DNA from: Stenotrophomonas sp. 704A1
GTDB lineage: Bacteria > Pseudomonadota > Gammaproteobacteria > Xanthomonadales > Xanthomonadaceae
Direction of reading: 5' to 3'
DNA length: 64,000 bases
Assembly (NCBI RefSeq): GCF_030549525.1
Contig: NZ_CP130831.1
Coordinates: 4,489,501 to 4,553,500, forward strand
Shown here: in pieces, positions 50,088 to 57,739 of the stretch
Layout of the letters: each line of letters opens with the position of its first letter
Numbering within the stretch: the first letter of the stretch is position 1
Translations under genes and position numbers: made by a program
Notes under the pieces: generated by a model
Told to the model about the DNA's origin: nothing
Seen by the model: the letters and a program-made list of their open reading frames with translations, nothing else
Databases searched by the model: none

Positions 50088-50728
50088 AGCAGCTCTCCGG
50101 CGGTGGCGTGCCGCGTCAGTTCCTGCTTCAGGACCTGGCGCGCGCGGTGCAGGTGGCTCTTGATGGTACCGCGCGCCAGTCCGGTCACCTGTTCGATCTC
50201 GGCCAGATCGAAATCCTCCAGATAATGCAGGCCGACGATCAGCCGCTGCGGCGCACTCAACCGCTCCAGCGCCGCGCCGAGGTGGCGCCCGGACTGCAGT
50301 GCCTCACTCAGCTCGGCCGGGCCCGGGCCGTCGTCGCCGATACCGCGTTCCTCCGGCTCCTCCACCGCCACCATCCACTGCGCCTCCAGCCGTCGCCGGC
50401 GCAGGTGCTGCAGCGCGGTGGTGTAGGCCACCCGCGAAACCCAGGTCCGCAACGAAGATTCAAAGCGGAACCGGTGCAGCTGGCGGAACACCGCCAGAAA
50501 GGTTTCCTGCAGCAGGTCAGCCACCTGGTCGCGGTCGCCGACCATGCGCCCGATCACATGCGCGCAGGTGCGTTGATGGGCCCGCACCAGCTGCGCGAAC
50601 GCTGCCTGCGAACCATCGATGATCGCGACCACCAGCGCGCGGTCGTCCTCCCACGCAGCCGGTGTCTCCACGGGAGCGTCGCGGGAACGCCCGCGCAGCG
50701 CGGCCAGGGCACCGCCCAGCAGGCTCAT
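50084..50728 (-). CDS. RNA polymerase ECF sigma factor
   Basis: A 214-residue sigma-70 family factor of the extracytoplasmic-function group. Region 2 contains ADLLQETFLAVFRQLHRFRF and the -10-reading segment LRTWVSRVAYTTALQHLRRRR. Region 4 contains LSAPQRLIVGLHYLEDFDLAEIEQ and the helix-turn-helix GLARGTIKSHLHRARQVL. No other sigma regions are present. It is followed by an overlapping small membrane protein and preceded at 37 bp by another. The ATG at 50728 adds a short Gly/Arg-rich leader before region 2. Target genes are unknown. Confidence 0.92.
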   Translation of the reverse strand: MSLLGGALAALRGRSRDAPVETPAAWEDDRALVVAIIDGSQAAFAQLVRAHQRTCAHVIGRMVGDRDQVADLLQETFLAVFRQLHRFRFESSLRTWVSRVAYTTALQHLRRRRLEAQWMVAVEEPEERGIGDDGPGPAELSEALQSGRHLGAALERLSAPQRLIVGLHYLEDFDLAEIEQVTGLARGTIKSHLHRARQVLKQELTRHATAGELL

Positions 50729-50765
50729 GCGCAATGCCCTCCTGGCGCCCGTGGCATGTGCCGGC

Positions 50766-51095
50766 TCAGCCCCTGCGTGCGGCAGGACGGGTGAAGTGCC
50801 ACGCCAGCAGCTGGCCGAGGCCGGCACTGCCGACCAGCGCGGCGGCGGCGCCAAAGGTCAGGTCACGGGCACCGATGGCTTCCAGCAGGGCCATGGCCAG
50901 GGCCAGGCAGACCAGGCTGATGCCCCAGCGCAGCGCCCCCTGGCGGCGGCGCTCTTCTTCCAGCACGGCCAGCGAGCGGATCACTTCCTCGGGCACGTGC
51001 GGGGCCACCAGCTTGCTGCGCGCACGCGCATCGGCAATGGCATGGATCGCATAGGCGATGCAGATGAAAAGGGTGATCGGGATGAGTTCCTGCAT
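50766..51095 (-). CDS. small membrane protein upstream of the sigma factor gene
   Basis: A 109-residue protein with an N-terminal hydrophobic span (MQELIPITLFICIAYAIHAI) and two more at about 58-78 and 83-98. A charged amphipathic stretch (EEVIRSLAVLEEERRRQG) lies between the first and second. The family is not recognised; it resembles the DUF6249-type proteins often linked to ECF sigma genes. It probably shares a transcript with the sigma factor and is divergent from the S9 peptidase gene. Confidence 0.75.
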   Translation of the reverse strand: MQELIPITLFICIAYAIHAIADARARSKLVAPHVPEEVIRSLAVLEEERRRQGALRWGISLVCLALAMALLEAIGARDLTFGAAAALVGSAGLGQLLAWHFTRPAARRG

Positions 51096-51262
51096 GGTCG
51101 GGCTCCTGTCCGGTGGATGATGCGGGTTCAGGAGAATGGATGCGCGAGGCCGGCAACCGGTTGCAGCGTTTTGCCGATTCCGCTGCCATGACCTGTGGCC
51201 CCCTCCCGCGGCACGAGCGGCTGCTACCCTTGCCCGGTTTCCTCTTCTGGTGCCGTCCGCCC

Positions 51263-53632
51263 ATGTCCCGAGTGCTGCCCCTGTCCCTCCTGCTGTCGGC
51301 CGTGCTGGCCGCACCGGCCGCGCATGCCGCGCCGACGCCGCTCACCATCGAACAGGCCATGGCCGACCCGGACTGGATCGGTCCGCCGGTCGAGAAGGCC
51401 TGGTGGTCGTGGAACAGCCAGCAGGTGGAGTACCAGCTCAAGCGCAACGGCAGCCCGGTGCGCGACACCTTCCGCCAGCCGGTCGCCGGTGGCGTGGCCG
51501 CGCAGGTGGCCGATGACCAGCGCGGCAGCCTGGACGTGGCCGACCCGGTCTACGACCGCAGCCGTACCCGCAGCGCCTTCGTGCGCAATGGCGACGTGTT
51601 CGTGCGCGACCTGCGCAGCGGCGCGTTGACCCAGTTGACCCGCAGCAACGAACGCGCCAGCGGCGTGAACTTCGCCGCCGACAACGGCGTGATCTGGCGC
51701 GTGGGCCAGAACTGGTTCCACTGGACCGCCGCCAGCGGCGTGCAGCAGGTGGCCAGCCTGAAGGCCGAGAAGGACCCGGGCGCGCCGCCGAAGGCCGACG
51801 TGCTGCGCGACCAGCAGCTGCGCACCCTGGAAACCCTGCGCCGCGACCGCGAGCAGCGTGAGGCGCTGAAGGAACAGGACCAGCGCTGGCGCCAGGCCGA
51901 CCCGACCCGTGCACCGGGCCCGGTATTCCTGGGGGCCGAGGTGGAGATCGTCGACAGCGTGCTGTCGCCGGACCTGGGGCACCTGGTGGTCACCACCAAG
52001 CCGAAGGATTTCGACGACGGCCGCGGCGGCAAGATGCCGCTGTACGTGACCGAGTCGGGCTACGAGGAAACCGAAGACACCCGCACCCGCGTCGGCCGCA
52101 ATGGCGCCGAGCCGCACACCCTGTGGTTCGTGGACGTGCGCAGCGGCAAGGCCGAAAAGCTGTCGCTGGCCAGCCTGCCCGGCATCAGCACCGATCCGCT
52201 GGCCGAGCTGCGCCGCAAGGCCGGCAAGGACGCGCTGAAGGGCGAACGCAGCGTGCAGGTGATGAGCGATTTCATGGGCGGCGGCATCCGCTGGAGCGCC
52301 GACGGCCAGCAGGCCGCGGTGATGCTGCGCGCCAATGACAACAAGGATCGCTGGATCATCAGCGTAGCCGCCGCCGATGGCCGCGTGCAGAACCGCCACC
52401 GGCTGACCGACAACGCGTGGATCAACTGGGGCTTCAACGATTTCGGCTGGATGGCCGACGGCCGCACGCTGTGGCTGCTGTCCGAGGAATCGGGCTACTC
52501 GCACCTGTACACCCAGGCCGGCACGGCCAAGCCGCAGGCGCTGACCCGCGGCAAGTGGGAAACCTCGGCGCCGGTGCTGTCGGCCGATGGCAAGGGCTTC
52601 TACTTCCTGTGCAACCAGCAGGCCCCGCATGATTACGAGGTCTGTGCGGTCGACACCGGCAGCCGCCAGGTGCGCGAACTGACCAGCCTCAATGGCGTGG
52701 AAGACTTCTCGCTGTCGCCGGATGGCCAGCAGCTGCTGGTGCGTTACTCCGGCGCGTACCTGCCGGCGCAGGTGGCGGTTGTCCCCAGTGCCGGTGGCCA
52801 GGCGCGCATGTTGACCGACACCCGCACCGCCGAGTTCAAGGCGCGCCAGTGGATCCAGCCGAAGCTGGTGGCGGTGCCGTCCAGGCACGGTGCCGGCGTG
52901 GTCTGGGCCAAGTACTACGAACCCGAAAACAAGGAACCCGGCAGGAAGTACCCGATCGTGATGTTCGTGCACGGCGCCGGCTACCTGCAGAACGTGCACC
53001 AGCGCTACCCGGCCTACTTCCGCGAGCAGATGTTCCACAACCTGCTGGTGCAGAAGGGCTACATCGTGCTGGACATGGATTACCGCGGCAGCGAGGGCTA
53101 CGGCCGCGACTGGCGTACGGCGATCTACCGCAACATGGGCCATCCGGAACTGGAAGACTACAAGGACGGCCTGGACTGGCTGGTCGACACCCAGCAGGGC
53201 GACCGTGACCACGCCGGCATCTACGGCGGTTCCTACGGCGGCTTCATGACCTTCATGGCGCTGTTCCGCTCGCCGGGCACGTTCAAGGCCGGCGCCGCGC
53301 TGCGCCCGGTGGTCGACTGGCACCAGTACAACCACGGCTACACCAGCAACATCCTCAACACCCCGGACATCGACCCGGAGGCGTACCGCGTGTCTTCGCC
53401 GATCGAGTACGCGCAGAACCTGCAGGACCACCTGCTGATCGCCCACGGCATGATGGATGACAACGTGTTCTTCCAGGATTCGGTCAACCTGACCCAGCGC
53501 CTGATCGAGCTGCACAAGGACAACTGGTCCATTGCGCCGTACCCGCTGGAACGCCACGGCTACACCCGTGCCGATTCCTGGCTGGACCAGTACAAGCGCA
53601 TCCTCAAGCTGTTCGAGCAGAACCTGAAGTGA
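51263..53632 (+). CDS. exported S9 family prolyl oligopeptidase, DPP-IV-like
   Basis: A 789-residue secreted or periplasmic serine peptidase. A signal peptide covers residues 1-22 (LSLLLSAVLAAPAAHA). A beta-propeller region (about 60-520) is followed by the alpha/beta hydrolase domain with nucleophile Ser657 in YGGSYGGFM, Asp at 732/733 in MMDDNVFF and His765 in ERHGYTR. DYRGSEGYGRDW precedes the Ser. The layout fits dipeptidyl-peptidase IV-like enzymes that cleave X-Pro dipeptides. The ATG at 51263 is chosen from the signal peptide. The stop overlaps the GTG start of the Nudix gene. Confidence 0.92.
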   Translation: MSRVLPLSLLLSAVLAAPAAHAAPTPLTIEQAMADPDWIGPPVEKAWWSWNSQQVEYQLKRNGSPVRDTFRQPVAGGVAAQVADDQRGSLDVADPVYDRSRTRSAFVRNGDVFVRDLRSGALTQLTRSNERASGVNFAADNGVIWRVGQNWFHWTAASGVQQVASLKAEKDPGAPPKADVLRDQQLRTLETLRRDREQREALKEQDQRWRQADPTRAPGPVFLGAEVEIVDSVLSPDLGHLVVTTKPKDFDDGRGGKMPLYVTESGYEETEDTRTRVGRNGAEPHTLWFVDVRSGKAEKLSLASLPGISTDPLAELRRKAGKDALKGERSVQVMSDFMGGGIRWSADGQQAAVMLRANDNKDRWIISVAAADGRVQNRHRLTDNAWINWGFNDFGWMADGRTLWLLSEESGYSHLYTQAGTAKPQALTRGKWETSAPVLSADGKGFYFLCNQQAPHDYEVCAVDTGSRQVRELTSLNGVEDFSLSPDGQQLLVRYSGAYLPAQVAVVPSAGGQARMLTDTRTAEFKARQWIQPKLVAVPSRHGAGVVWAKYYEPENKEPGRKYPIVMFVHGAGYLQNVHQRYPAYFREQMFHNLLVQKGYIVLDMDYRGSEGYGRDWRTAIYRNMGHPELEDYKDGLDWLVDTQQGDRDHAGIYGGSYGGFMTFMALFRSPGTFKAGAALRPVVDWHQYNHGYTSNILNTPDIDPEAYRVSSPIEYAQNLQDHLLIAHGMMDDNVFFQDSVNLTQRLIELHKDNWSIAPYPLERHGYTRADSWLDQYKRILKLFEQNLK

Positions 53633-54048
53633 GCACTGCCGCGGCCACGATCCGGATCGTGGCTGCGGTCATCCTGGATGACCGCGGCCGGGCGCTGGTG
53701 GTGCGCAAGCACGGTGCCAGCCGCTTCATCCAGCCCGGTGGCAAGCCCGCGCCGGGTGAAGCGCCACTGCAGGCGCTGGCGCGCGAGCTGGACGAAGAAC
53801 TCGGTGTGCAGCTGCACACCGCCTCCGCCATCGCACTCGGCAGTTTCGAGGACTGGGCGGTGAACGAGCCCGGCCACCGCGTGCAGGCGCAGGCCTGGCA
53901 GGTGTGGATCGAAGGTGAGCCCTGCGCGCAGGCGGAAATCGCCGAACTGGCCTGGGTGCCGCTGCAACCGCCGCACGGCCTGCCCTTGGCGCCCTTGTGT
54001 GAACACCATATCCTGCCGGCGGTCGCCGCCCTGGCGACGGCCCGCTGA
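53629..54048 (+). CDS. Nudix hydrolase
   Basis: A 139-residue hydrolase. It starts at GTG 53629, overlapping the peptidase stop (GTGA), so it is translationally coupled. The Nudix box GGKPAPGEAPLQALARELDEE then LGV fits GX5EX7REUXEEXGU with its metal-binding glutamates. An N-terminal RIVAAVILDDRGRALVVRKHG strand is typical of 8-oxo-dGTP/NDP-sugar type enzymes. The substrate cannot be assigned from sequence. Confidence 0.9.
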   Translation: MSTAAATIRIVAAVILDDRGRALVVRKHGASRFIQPGGKPAPGEAPLQALARELDEELGVQLHTASAIALGSFEDWAVNEPGHRVQAQAWQVWIEGEPCAQAEIAELAWVPLQPPHGLPLAPLCEHHILPAVAALATAR

Positions 54049-54082
54049 CCCGGCGGGCGCCATCGCAGCGCAAGGACACCGG

Positions 54083-54646
54083 ATGTCTTCCTCCATTCCC
54101 GATCTTCCCTCGCCGGCCCCGGCCCCCCGCAACACCTGGGTCACGCCGCTGGCGCAGGGCTCGTTCTGGCTGTGCCTGTTGATGGTGGTGTTCTTCCTGG
54201 GCCAGGCCGTGGTGGCTGCGGTGCTGGCCCCGGCCCCGCTCTGGCAGGCGATGGTGACGCTGGCCCGGGAACACCATGTGGATGGCAGTCTGCTGTGGAT
54301 GCTCGCGCACCCGGTGGCCACGTCCATGATCGCGGCGCTGCTGTGCCTGGCGTCCACCGTGGCCAGCTGGGGCCTGTGGCACGAGCGCCGCTGGGGCCTG
54401 TGGGCCTTCGTGTGGGCGTTGGGTCTGAGCGCGCTGGCCAACTTCGTCATCACCGGGTGGCTGGATGCGGTGATGCGGCAGCTGATCGGCCTGATCGCCG
54501 ACGACGATGCGCTGCGGCAACAGCTGCAGGTGCAGCGCCTGCTGATGACGCTCATGCTCCTGGGAACCTCGGTACTGTTCGCCGGGCTGCAGGGCTGGCT
54601 GGGCTGGCGCCTGCTGCGGCCGGACATCCGCGCACGGTTCCGCTGA
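54083..54646 (+). CDS. hypothetical membrane protein with four spans
   Basis: A 187-residue inner-membrane protein: a Pro-rich N-terminus ([16 protein letters not shown]), then hydrophobic segments at about 33-55, 74-96, 102-122 and 152-172. No motif is recognised. It is 34 bp downstream of the Nudix gene and 31 bp upstream of hemF, on the same strand, so it may be the third cistron of the peptidase operon. Confidence 0.75.
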   Translation: MSSSIPDLPSPAPAPRNTWVTPLAQGSFWLCLLMVVFFLGQAVVAAVLAPAPLWQAMVTLAREHHVDGSLLWMLAHPVATSMIAALLCLASTVASWGLWHERRWGLWAFVWALGLSALANFVITGWLDAVMRQLIGLIADDDALRQQLQVQRLLMTLMLLGTSVLFAGLQGWLGWRLLRPDIRARFR

Positions 54647-54664
54647 AGGGTGCGGGCCCTGCGG

Positions 54665-54670
54665 TAAAGT
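54665..54670 (+). promoter_or_regulatory. -10-like hexamer placed for a leaderless hemF mRNA
   Basis: TAAAGT, then seven bases ACGCGCC, then the hemF ATG at 54678. CTGAAG sixteen bases upstream is a possible -35. No Shine-Dalgarno is present. Confidence 0.4.
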
Positions 54671-54677
54671 ACGCGCC

Positions 54678-55574
54678 ATGAACGAATTCGAGCGCGTGCG
54701 CGCCTACCTCACCGACCTGCAGGATCGCATCTGTGCAGCGATCGAAACCGCCGATGGCCGGGCCCGCTTCCAGGAAGACCTGTGGCAGCGGGCCGAGGGC
54801 GGTGGCGGGCGCACCCGCGTGCTGCGCGAGGGTGCGGTGTTCGAGCAGGCCGGCATCGGCTTTTCCGATGTGTCCGGCAGCCGCCTGCCGCCGTCGGCTT
54901 CGGCCAACCGCCCGGAACTGGCCGGCGCGTCCTGGCGCGCCACCGGCGTGTCGCTGGTGTTCCACCCGCTCAACCCCTACGTGCCCACCACGCACGCCAA
55001 CGTGCGCTTCTTCCAGGCCCAGCGCGATGGCGAAGTGGTGGCCAGCTGGTTCGGCGGTGGCTTCGACCTGACCCCGTTCTATCCCTTCGACGAAGACGTG
55101 CAGCACTGGCACCAGGTCGCGCACGCCCTGTGCGCCCCCTTCGGCGAGGAGCGCTATGCCGCGCACAAGCGCTGGTGTGACGAGTACTTCTTCCTGCGCC
55201 ACCGCAACGAAACGCGCGGTGTCGGCGGCCTGTTCTTCGACGACCTGCACGGCGACTTCGAACGCGATTTCGACTACCTGCGCGCGGTCGGCGATGGCTT
55301 CCTCGATGCCTATCTGCCGATCGTGCGGCAACGCAAGGACAGCGCTTACGGCGAACGCGAACGCGAGTTCCAGCTGTACCGCCGCGGCCGCTACGTGGAA
55401 TTCAACCTGGTCTACGACCGCGGCACCCTGTTCGGCCTGCAGAGCGGTGGCCGCAGCGAGAGCATCCTGATGAGCCTGCCGCCGCGGGTTCGCTGGGAAT
55501 ACGGCTTCACCCCGGAGGCAGGCAGCGCCGAGGCGCGGCTGGCCGATTACCTGGTGCCGCGCGACTGGATCTGA
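54678..55574 (+). CDS. hemF: oxygen-dependent coproporphyrinogen III oxidase
   Basis: A 298-residue enzyme of haem biosynthesis. It decarboxylates coproporphyrinogen III to protoporphyrinogen IX using O2. Family blocks present in order: [24 protein letters not shown] in part, [35 protein letters not shown] and [26 protein letters not shown] and the C-terminal [18 protein letters not shown] segment follow. Length equals E. coli HemF (299). A short hairpin at 55583-55603 follows the stop. Confidence 0.97.
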   Translation: MNEFERVRAYLTDLQDRICAAIETADGRARFQEDLWQRAEGGGGRTRVLREGAVFEQAGIGFSDVSGSRLPPSASANRPELAGASWRATGVSLVFHPLNPYVPTTHANVRFFQAQRDGEVVASWFGGGFDLTPFYPFDEDVQHWHQVAHALCAPFGEERYAAHKRWCDEYFFLRHRNETRGVGGLFFDDLHGDFERDFDYLRAVGDGFLDAYLPIVRQRKDSAYGEREREFQLYRRGRYVEFNLVYDRGTLFGLQSGGRSESILMSLPPRVRWEYGFTPEAGSAEARLADYLVPRDWI

Positions 55575-55582
55575 TCTTCCGG

Positions 55583-55603
55583 CGCCACGCCTGGGACGTG
55601 GCG
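55583..55603 (+). terminator. hairpin after hemF
   Basis: Perfect 7-bp arms CGCCACG and CGTGGCG with a 7-base loop, nine bases after the hemF stop; no clear U-tract. Confidence 0.45.
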
Positions 55604-55670
55604 TCGTTCCCCTGCCCGTGCTGCGCCCTGCACCAGACAGGCCTGCACTTTTCGTTCAAGCACGACCCCC

Positions 55671-56834
55671 ATGCCTGTTGCTGTTCTCCCCCGCCCCCGC
55701 ACTGCGGGCTGGCGCTTGCTGCTGGTGTTCGCGCTGGCCTCGGCCAGCCTGCCGGCGGCCGCGCAGTCGATGGCCTGCGGCACCTACAAGGACACCAGCG
55801 GCAACACCACGCTGACCCTCGAAAGCGAAGGCCATGGTTCTCTGTCCGGCCCCTACCAGGCCACCGAGGACCTGCGCATCGTCCGCCAGGACGACATGCT
55901 CGGCACCGGCAACCTGTCCACGGGCCGTCTGGAGAACTGGTACTTCTCCAACGGCGACCGCACGATCAACACGCCCTATCGCGAGTTCACCCGTGAAAGC
56001 GCCGCCGCATGCAAAGCGATGCCGGAACCCATCGAGGGCGGGTGCGTGATGAACACCTCCGAGTGCCTGGAGGCCCTGCCGGAGGCTGAACCGCTGAAGC
56101 TGCACGCCTGGTGCGCCGAGGGCGTGGGCGCCGCCTGCATGCAGTTGTTGGAGACCTACCAGCAGCAGGCCAAGGACGCCGCCCCGAACACGGACGATCC
56201 GCCGATGCCCGAGATCTGCAAGGAGGCGTCACCGTCGTTCGACGCCGAGGGCTGCATGGCGGCGGCCGAAAAAATCGCTTCGGAAATGATGGGCAAGGCA
56301 GTGCTCGGCCTGCAGCATTCGGTGGATGCGCCGCTGCCACCGGCACAGCTGGATGAACTGGACGAGCTGTGCCGCGTGCAGCAGGGCGAAACGTTCTGTG
56401 CCGACGCCGCCGAGACCCTGTGGAGCAATGGCCGCCTGCAGCAGGCCCGCGATGCACTGCACCGGTCCTGTGCACAGCGCACCGACGCCCCGGCCTGTAC
56501 GCCGGCCAAGGACCTTGCTGTTCTCGCCAGCGCGCCTGCATCCGCGCTCACGCCGGTGCCCGCCGCCACGCTGCCCTGTGGCAGCTTCGAAGCCGTGGGC
56601 AGCGTGCTGTCGCAGGTGCGCTTCCTGGAAGGCGGCGTGGTCCAGGCCGGCGGCCGCGAGCAGCCACTGCGTGCGAGCCTGCGCGACGGCCGCATCCTCA
56701 TCCATCGCGAACTCGGCAGCGACTTCGTGCTGCAGCCGCTGCAGAACGGCAACCTGATCGGTATCGATGGCGGCAACCGTTTCGCCTATTACGAGCGCAA
56801 ACCGGCTGCAGGCGGCGAACGCTGCACGCCATGA
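55671..56834 (+). CDS. exported protein of unknown function
   Basis: A 387-residue product with a signal peptide (GWRLLLVFALASASLPAAAQ, cleavage after AAAQ). The mature protein is cysteine-rich, with about 14 Cys in spaced pairs (for example GGCVMNTSECLEAL and GVGAACMQLL), suggesting disulfides in the periplasm. The middle looks like degenerate Sel1-type helical repeats. The ends share a similar beta-rich segment beginning with a CG motif (MACGTYKDTSGN and LPCGSFEAVGS). I do not recognise a family. It is convergent with the DUF421 gene. Confidence 0.78.
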   Translation: MPVAVLPRPRTAGWRLLLVFALASASLPAAAQSMACGTYKDTSGNTTLTLESEGHGSLSGPYQATEDLRIVRQDDMLGTGNLSTGRLENWYFSNGDRTINTPYREFTRESAAACKAMPEPIEGGCVMNTSECLEALPEAEPLKLHAWCAEGVGAACMQLLETYQQQAKDAAPNTDDPPMPEICKEASPSFDAEGCMAAAEKIASEMMGKAVLGLQHSVDAPLPPAQLDELDELCRVQQGETFCADAAETLWSNGRLQQARDALHRSCAQRTDAPACTPAKDLAVLASAPASALTPVPAATLPCGSFEAVGSVLSQVRFLEGGVVQAGGREQPLRASLRDGRILIHRELGSDFVLQPLQNGNLIGIDGGNRFAYYERKPAAGGERCTP

Positions 56835-56884
56835 TCGAGGCGGGTCGGCGCCGGGCGCGCGCTCGGCGCTGAGCGGGCGTCAGG

Positions 56885-57358
56885 CTACTTCTTCGGGAGG
56901 ATGGTGATGTGGCCGGTGGTTTCCAGCAGCGCCAGTTCGACGTCCTCCACCCGCAGGCAACCCTGCTGACGCAACGCGGCTTCGAAGTCGGCCGTGCTGA
57001 CCAGCTCGCGGCGCAGCACCGCCTCCAGCAGCCGCCCGTCGCGGGCGATCACCACCGGCTCGCCTTCGATCAGGCGTTCCATGCGCCGGTTGCGGGTGGT
57101 CAGCCAGCCCACGCCGTAGTTGAGCAGGATCAGGGTGGCCGCCAGCAGCAGGCCGCCACCCAGCGAGGTGTCGGTGCCCAGCAGCGCGTTCTGCACCGCG
57201 TTGCCGAGCAGCACGATCAGCAGCACGTCGAACGGGGTGATCTGTCCCAGCGCGCGCTTGCCGCTGAGCCGGACCATGCCCAGCACCACGACGTAGACAA
57301 TGATGGCGCGCAGGACGAACTCCCACCACGGCATCGCCAGTGCGAACAGATCGTGCAT
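56885..57358 (-). CDS. DUF421 (YetF-like) membrane protein
   Basis: A 157-residue protein with three N-terminal spans (about 13-30, 40-60, 65-83) and a cytoplasmic C-terminal domain. GKRALGQITPFDVLLIVLLGNAVQNALLG is the DUF421 core, followed by RRMERLIEGEPVVIARDGRLL and a second beta domain. YetF-type proteins have been linked to spore and stress phenotypes in Bacillus; the role here is unknown. The ATG at 57358 fits the family start. Confidence 0.88.
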   Translation of the reverse strand: MHDLFALAMPWWEFVLRAIIVYVVVLGMVRLSGKRALGQITPFDVLLIVLLGNAVQNALLGTDTSLGGGLLLAATLILLNYGVGWLTTRNRRMERLIEGEPVVIARDGRLLEAVLRRELVSTADFEAALRQQGCLRVEDVELALLETTGHITILPKK

Positions 57359-57475
57359 GCGCCTTTGCCCCTGGATGCGATGGCCCAGCGTGGCGCAGGG
57401 TGCGCGGGCTGGCAATCACCTGCGCAGCGGGCCGGGCCGGGCGCACCCGGGCGGCGCAACATACGGCGGAGAAAA

Positions 57476-57598
57476 TAAAAAGCCCCGCTGACCAGGGGGA
57501 GGTCAACGGGGCCGGGGAACGGGCACTTGGGGAGGAGTCCCCGTTCCGAGATCTGCTCCAGGGGATGGGAGAGATCCACAACAGGCATTGCGCCTGTC
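57476..57598 (-). ncRNA. sX13: sX13-like small regulatory RNA
   Basis: A minus-strand RNA of about 123 nt downstream of polA. Three hairpins present C-rich loops. The first has arms GATCT and AGATC, an inner CTCC/GGAG stem and loop CATCCCCT. The second has 8-bp arms GGAACGGG and CCCGTTCC, with a CCTCCCCA loop. The third has 12-bp arms from GCCCCGTTGACC with loop TCCCCCT, and ends in TTTTT as an intrinsic terminator. A short 5' hairpin (ACAGGC/GCCTGT) precedes them. Xanthomonas sX13, as I recall, is about 115 nt, lies next to polA and carries 4C/5C loop motifs affecting virulence genes. The 5' end is placed from the -10 element. Confidence 0.85.
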
Positions 57599-57602
57599 GA
57601 GA

Positions 57603-57608
57603 GTTATA
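57603..57608 (-). promoter_or_regulatory. -10 element of the sX13-like RNA
   Basis: TATAAC on the minus strand, placing transcription start at about 57597-57598. The surrounding 57600-57720 is notably AT-rich for this genome. No strong TTGACA match is present at -35. Confidence 0.6.
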
Positions 57609-57635
57609 GAAGCACTCCGAACACTAACGGTTCGT

Positions 57636-57664
57636 GAAGGGGCCCAATTTAATATGCCCCCTTC
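57636..57664. terminator. hairpin after polA
   Basis: Arms GAAGGGG and CCCCTTC flank a loop with an AT-rich centre, 76 bp past the polA stop and upstream of the small RNA promoter. It could end the polA message. Confidence 0.45.
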
Positions 57665-57739
57665 GAGGAAACATTCATGTTCGAGTCAGAAATAACAGGC
57701 AAATGAACGAATTCACGCCGTTTCCGGCCTGAATGCGAC

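Larger units (their letters stand above)
57359..57739. other. 381-bp gap between the DUF421 gene and polA
   Basis: Its left part (57359-57475) shows nothing convincing. The centre holds the sX13-like RNA and its promoter. The right part (57609-57739) holds a polA 3' hairpin at 57636-57664 and an AT-rich tract. Confidence 0.6.

Noticed and set aside
51224..53557. Open frame of about 777 codons antisense to the S9 peptidase
   Set aside because: Shadow frame rich in His/Val/Arg/Gln; the plus strand has the full catalytic triad and signal peptide.
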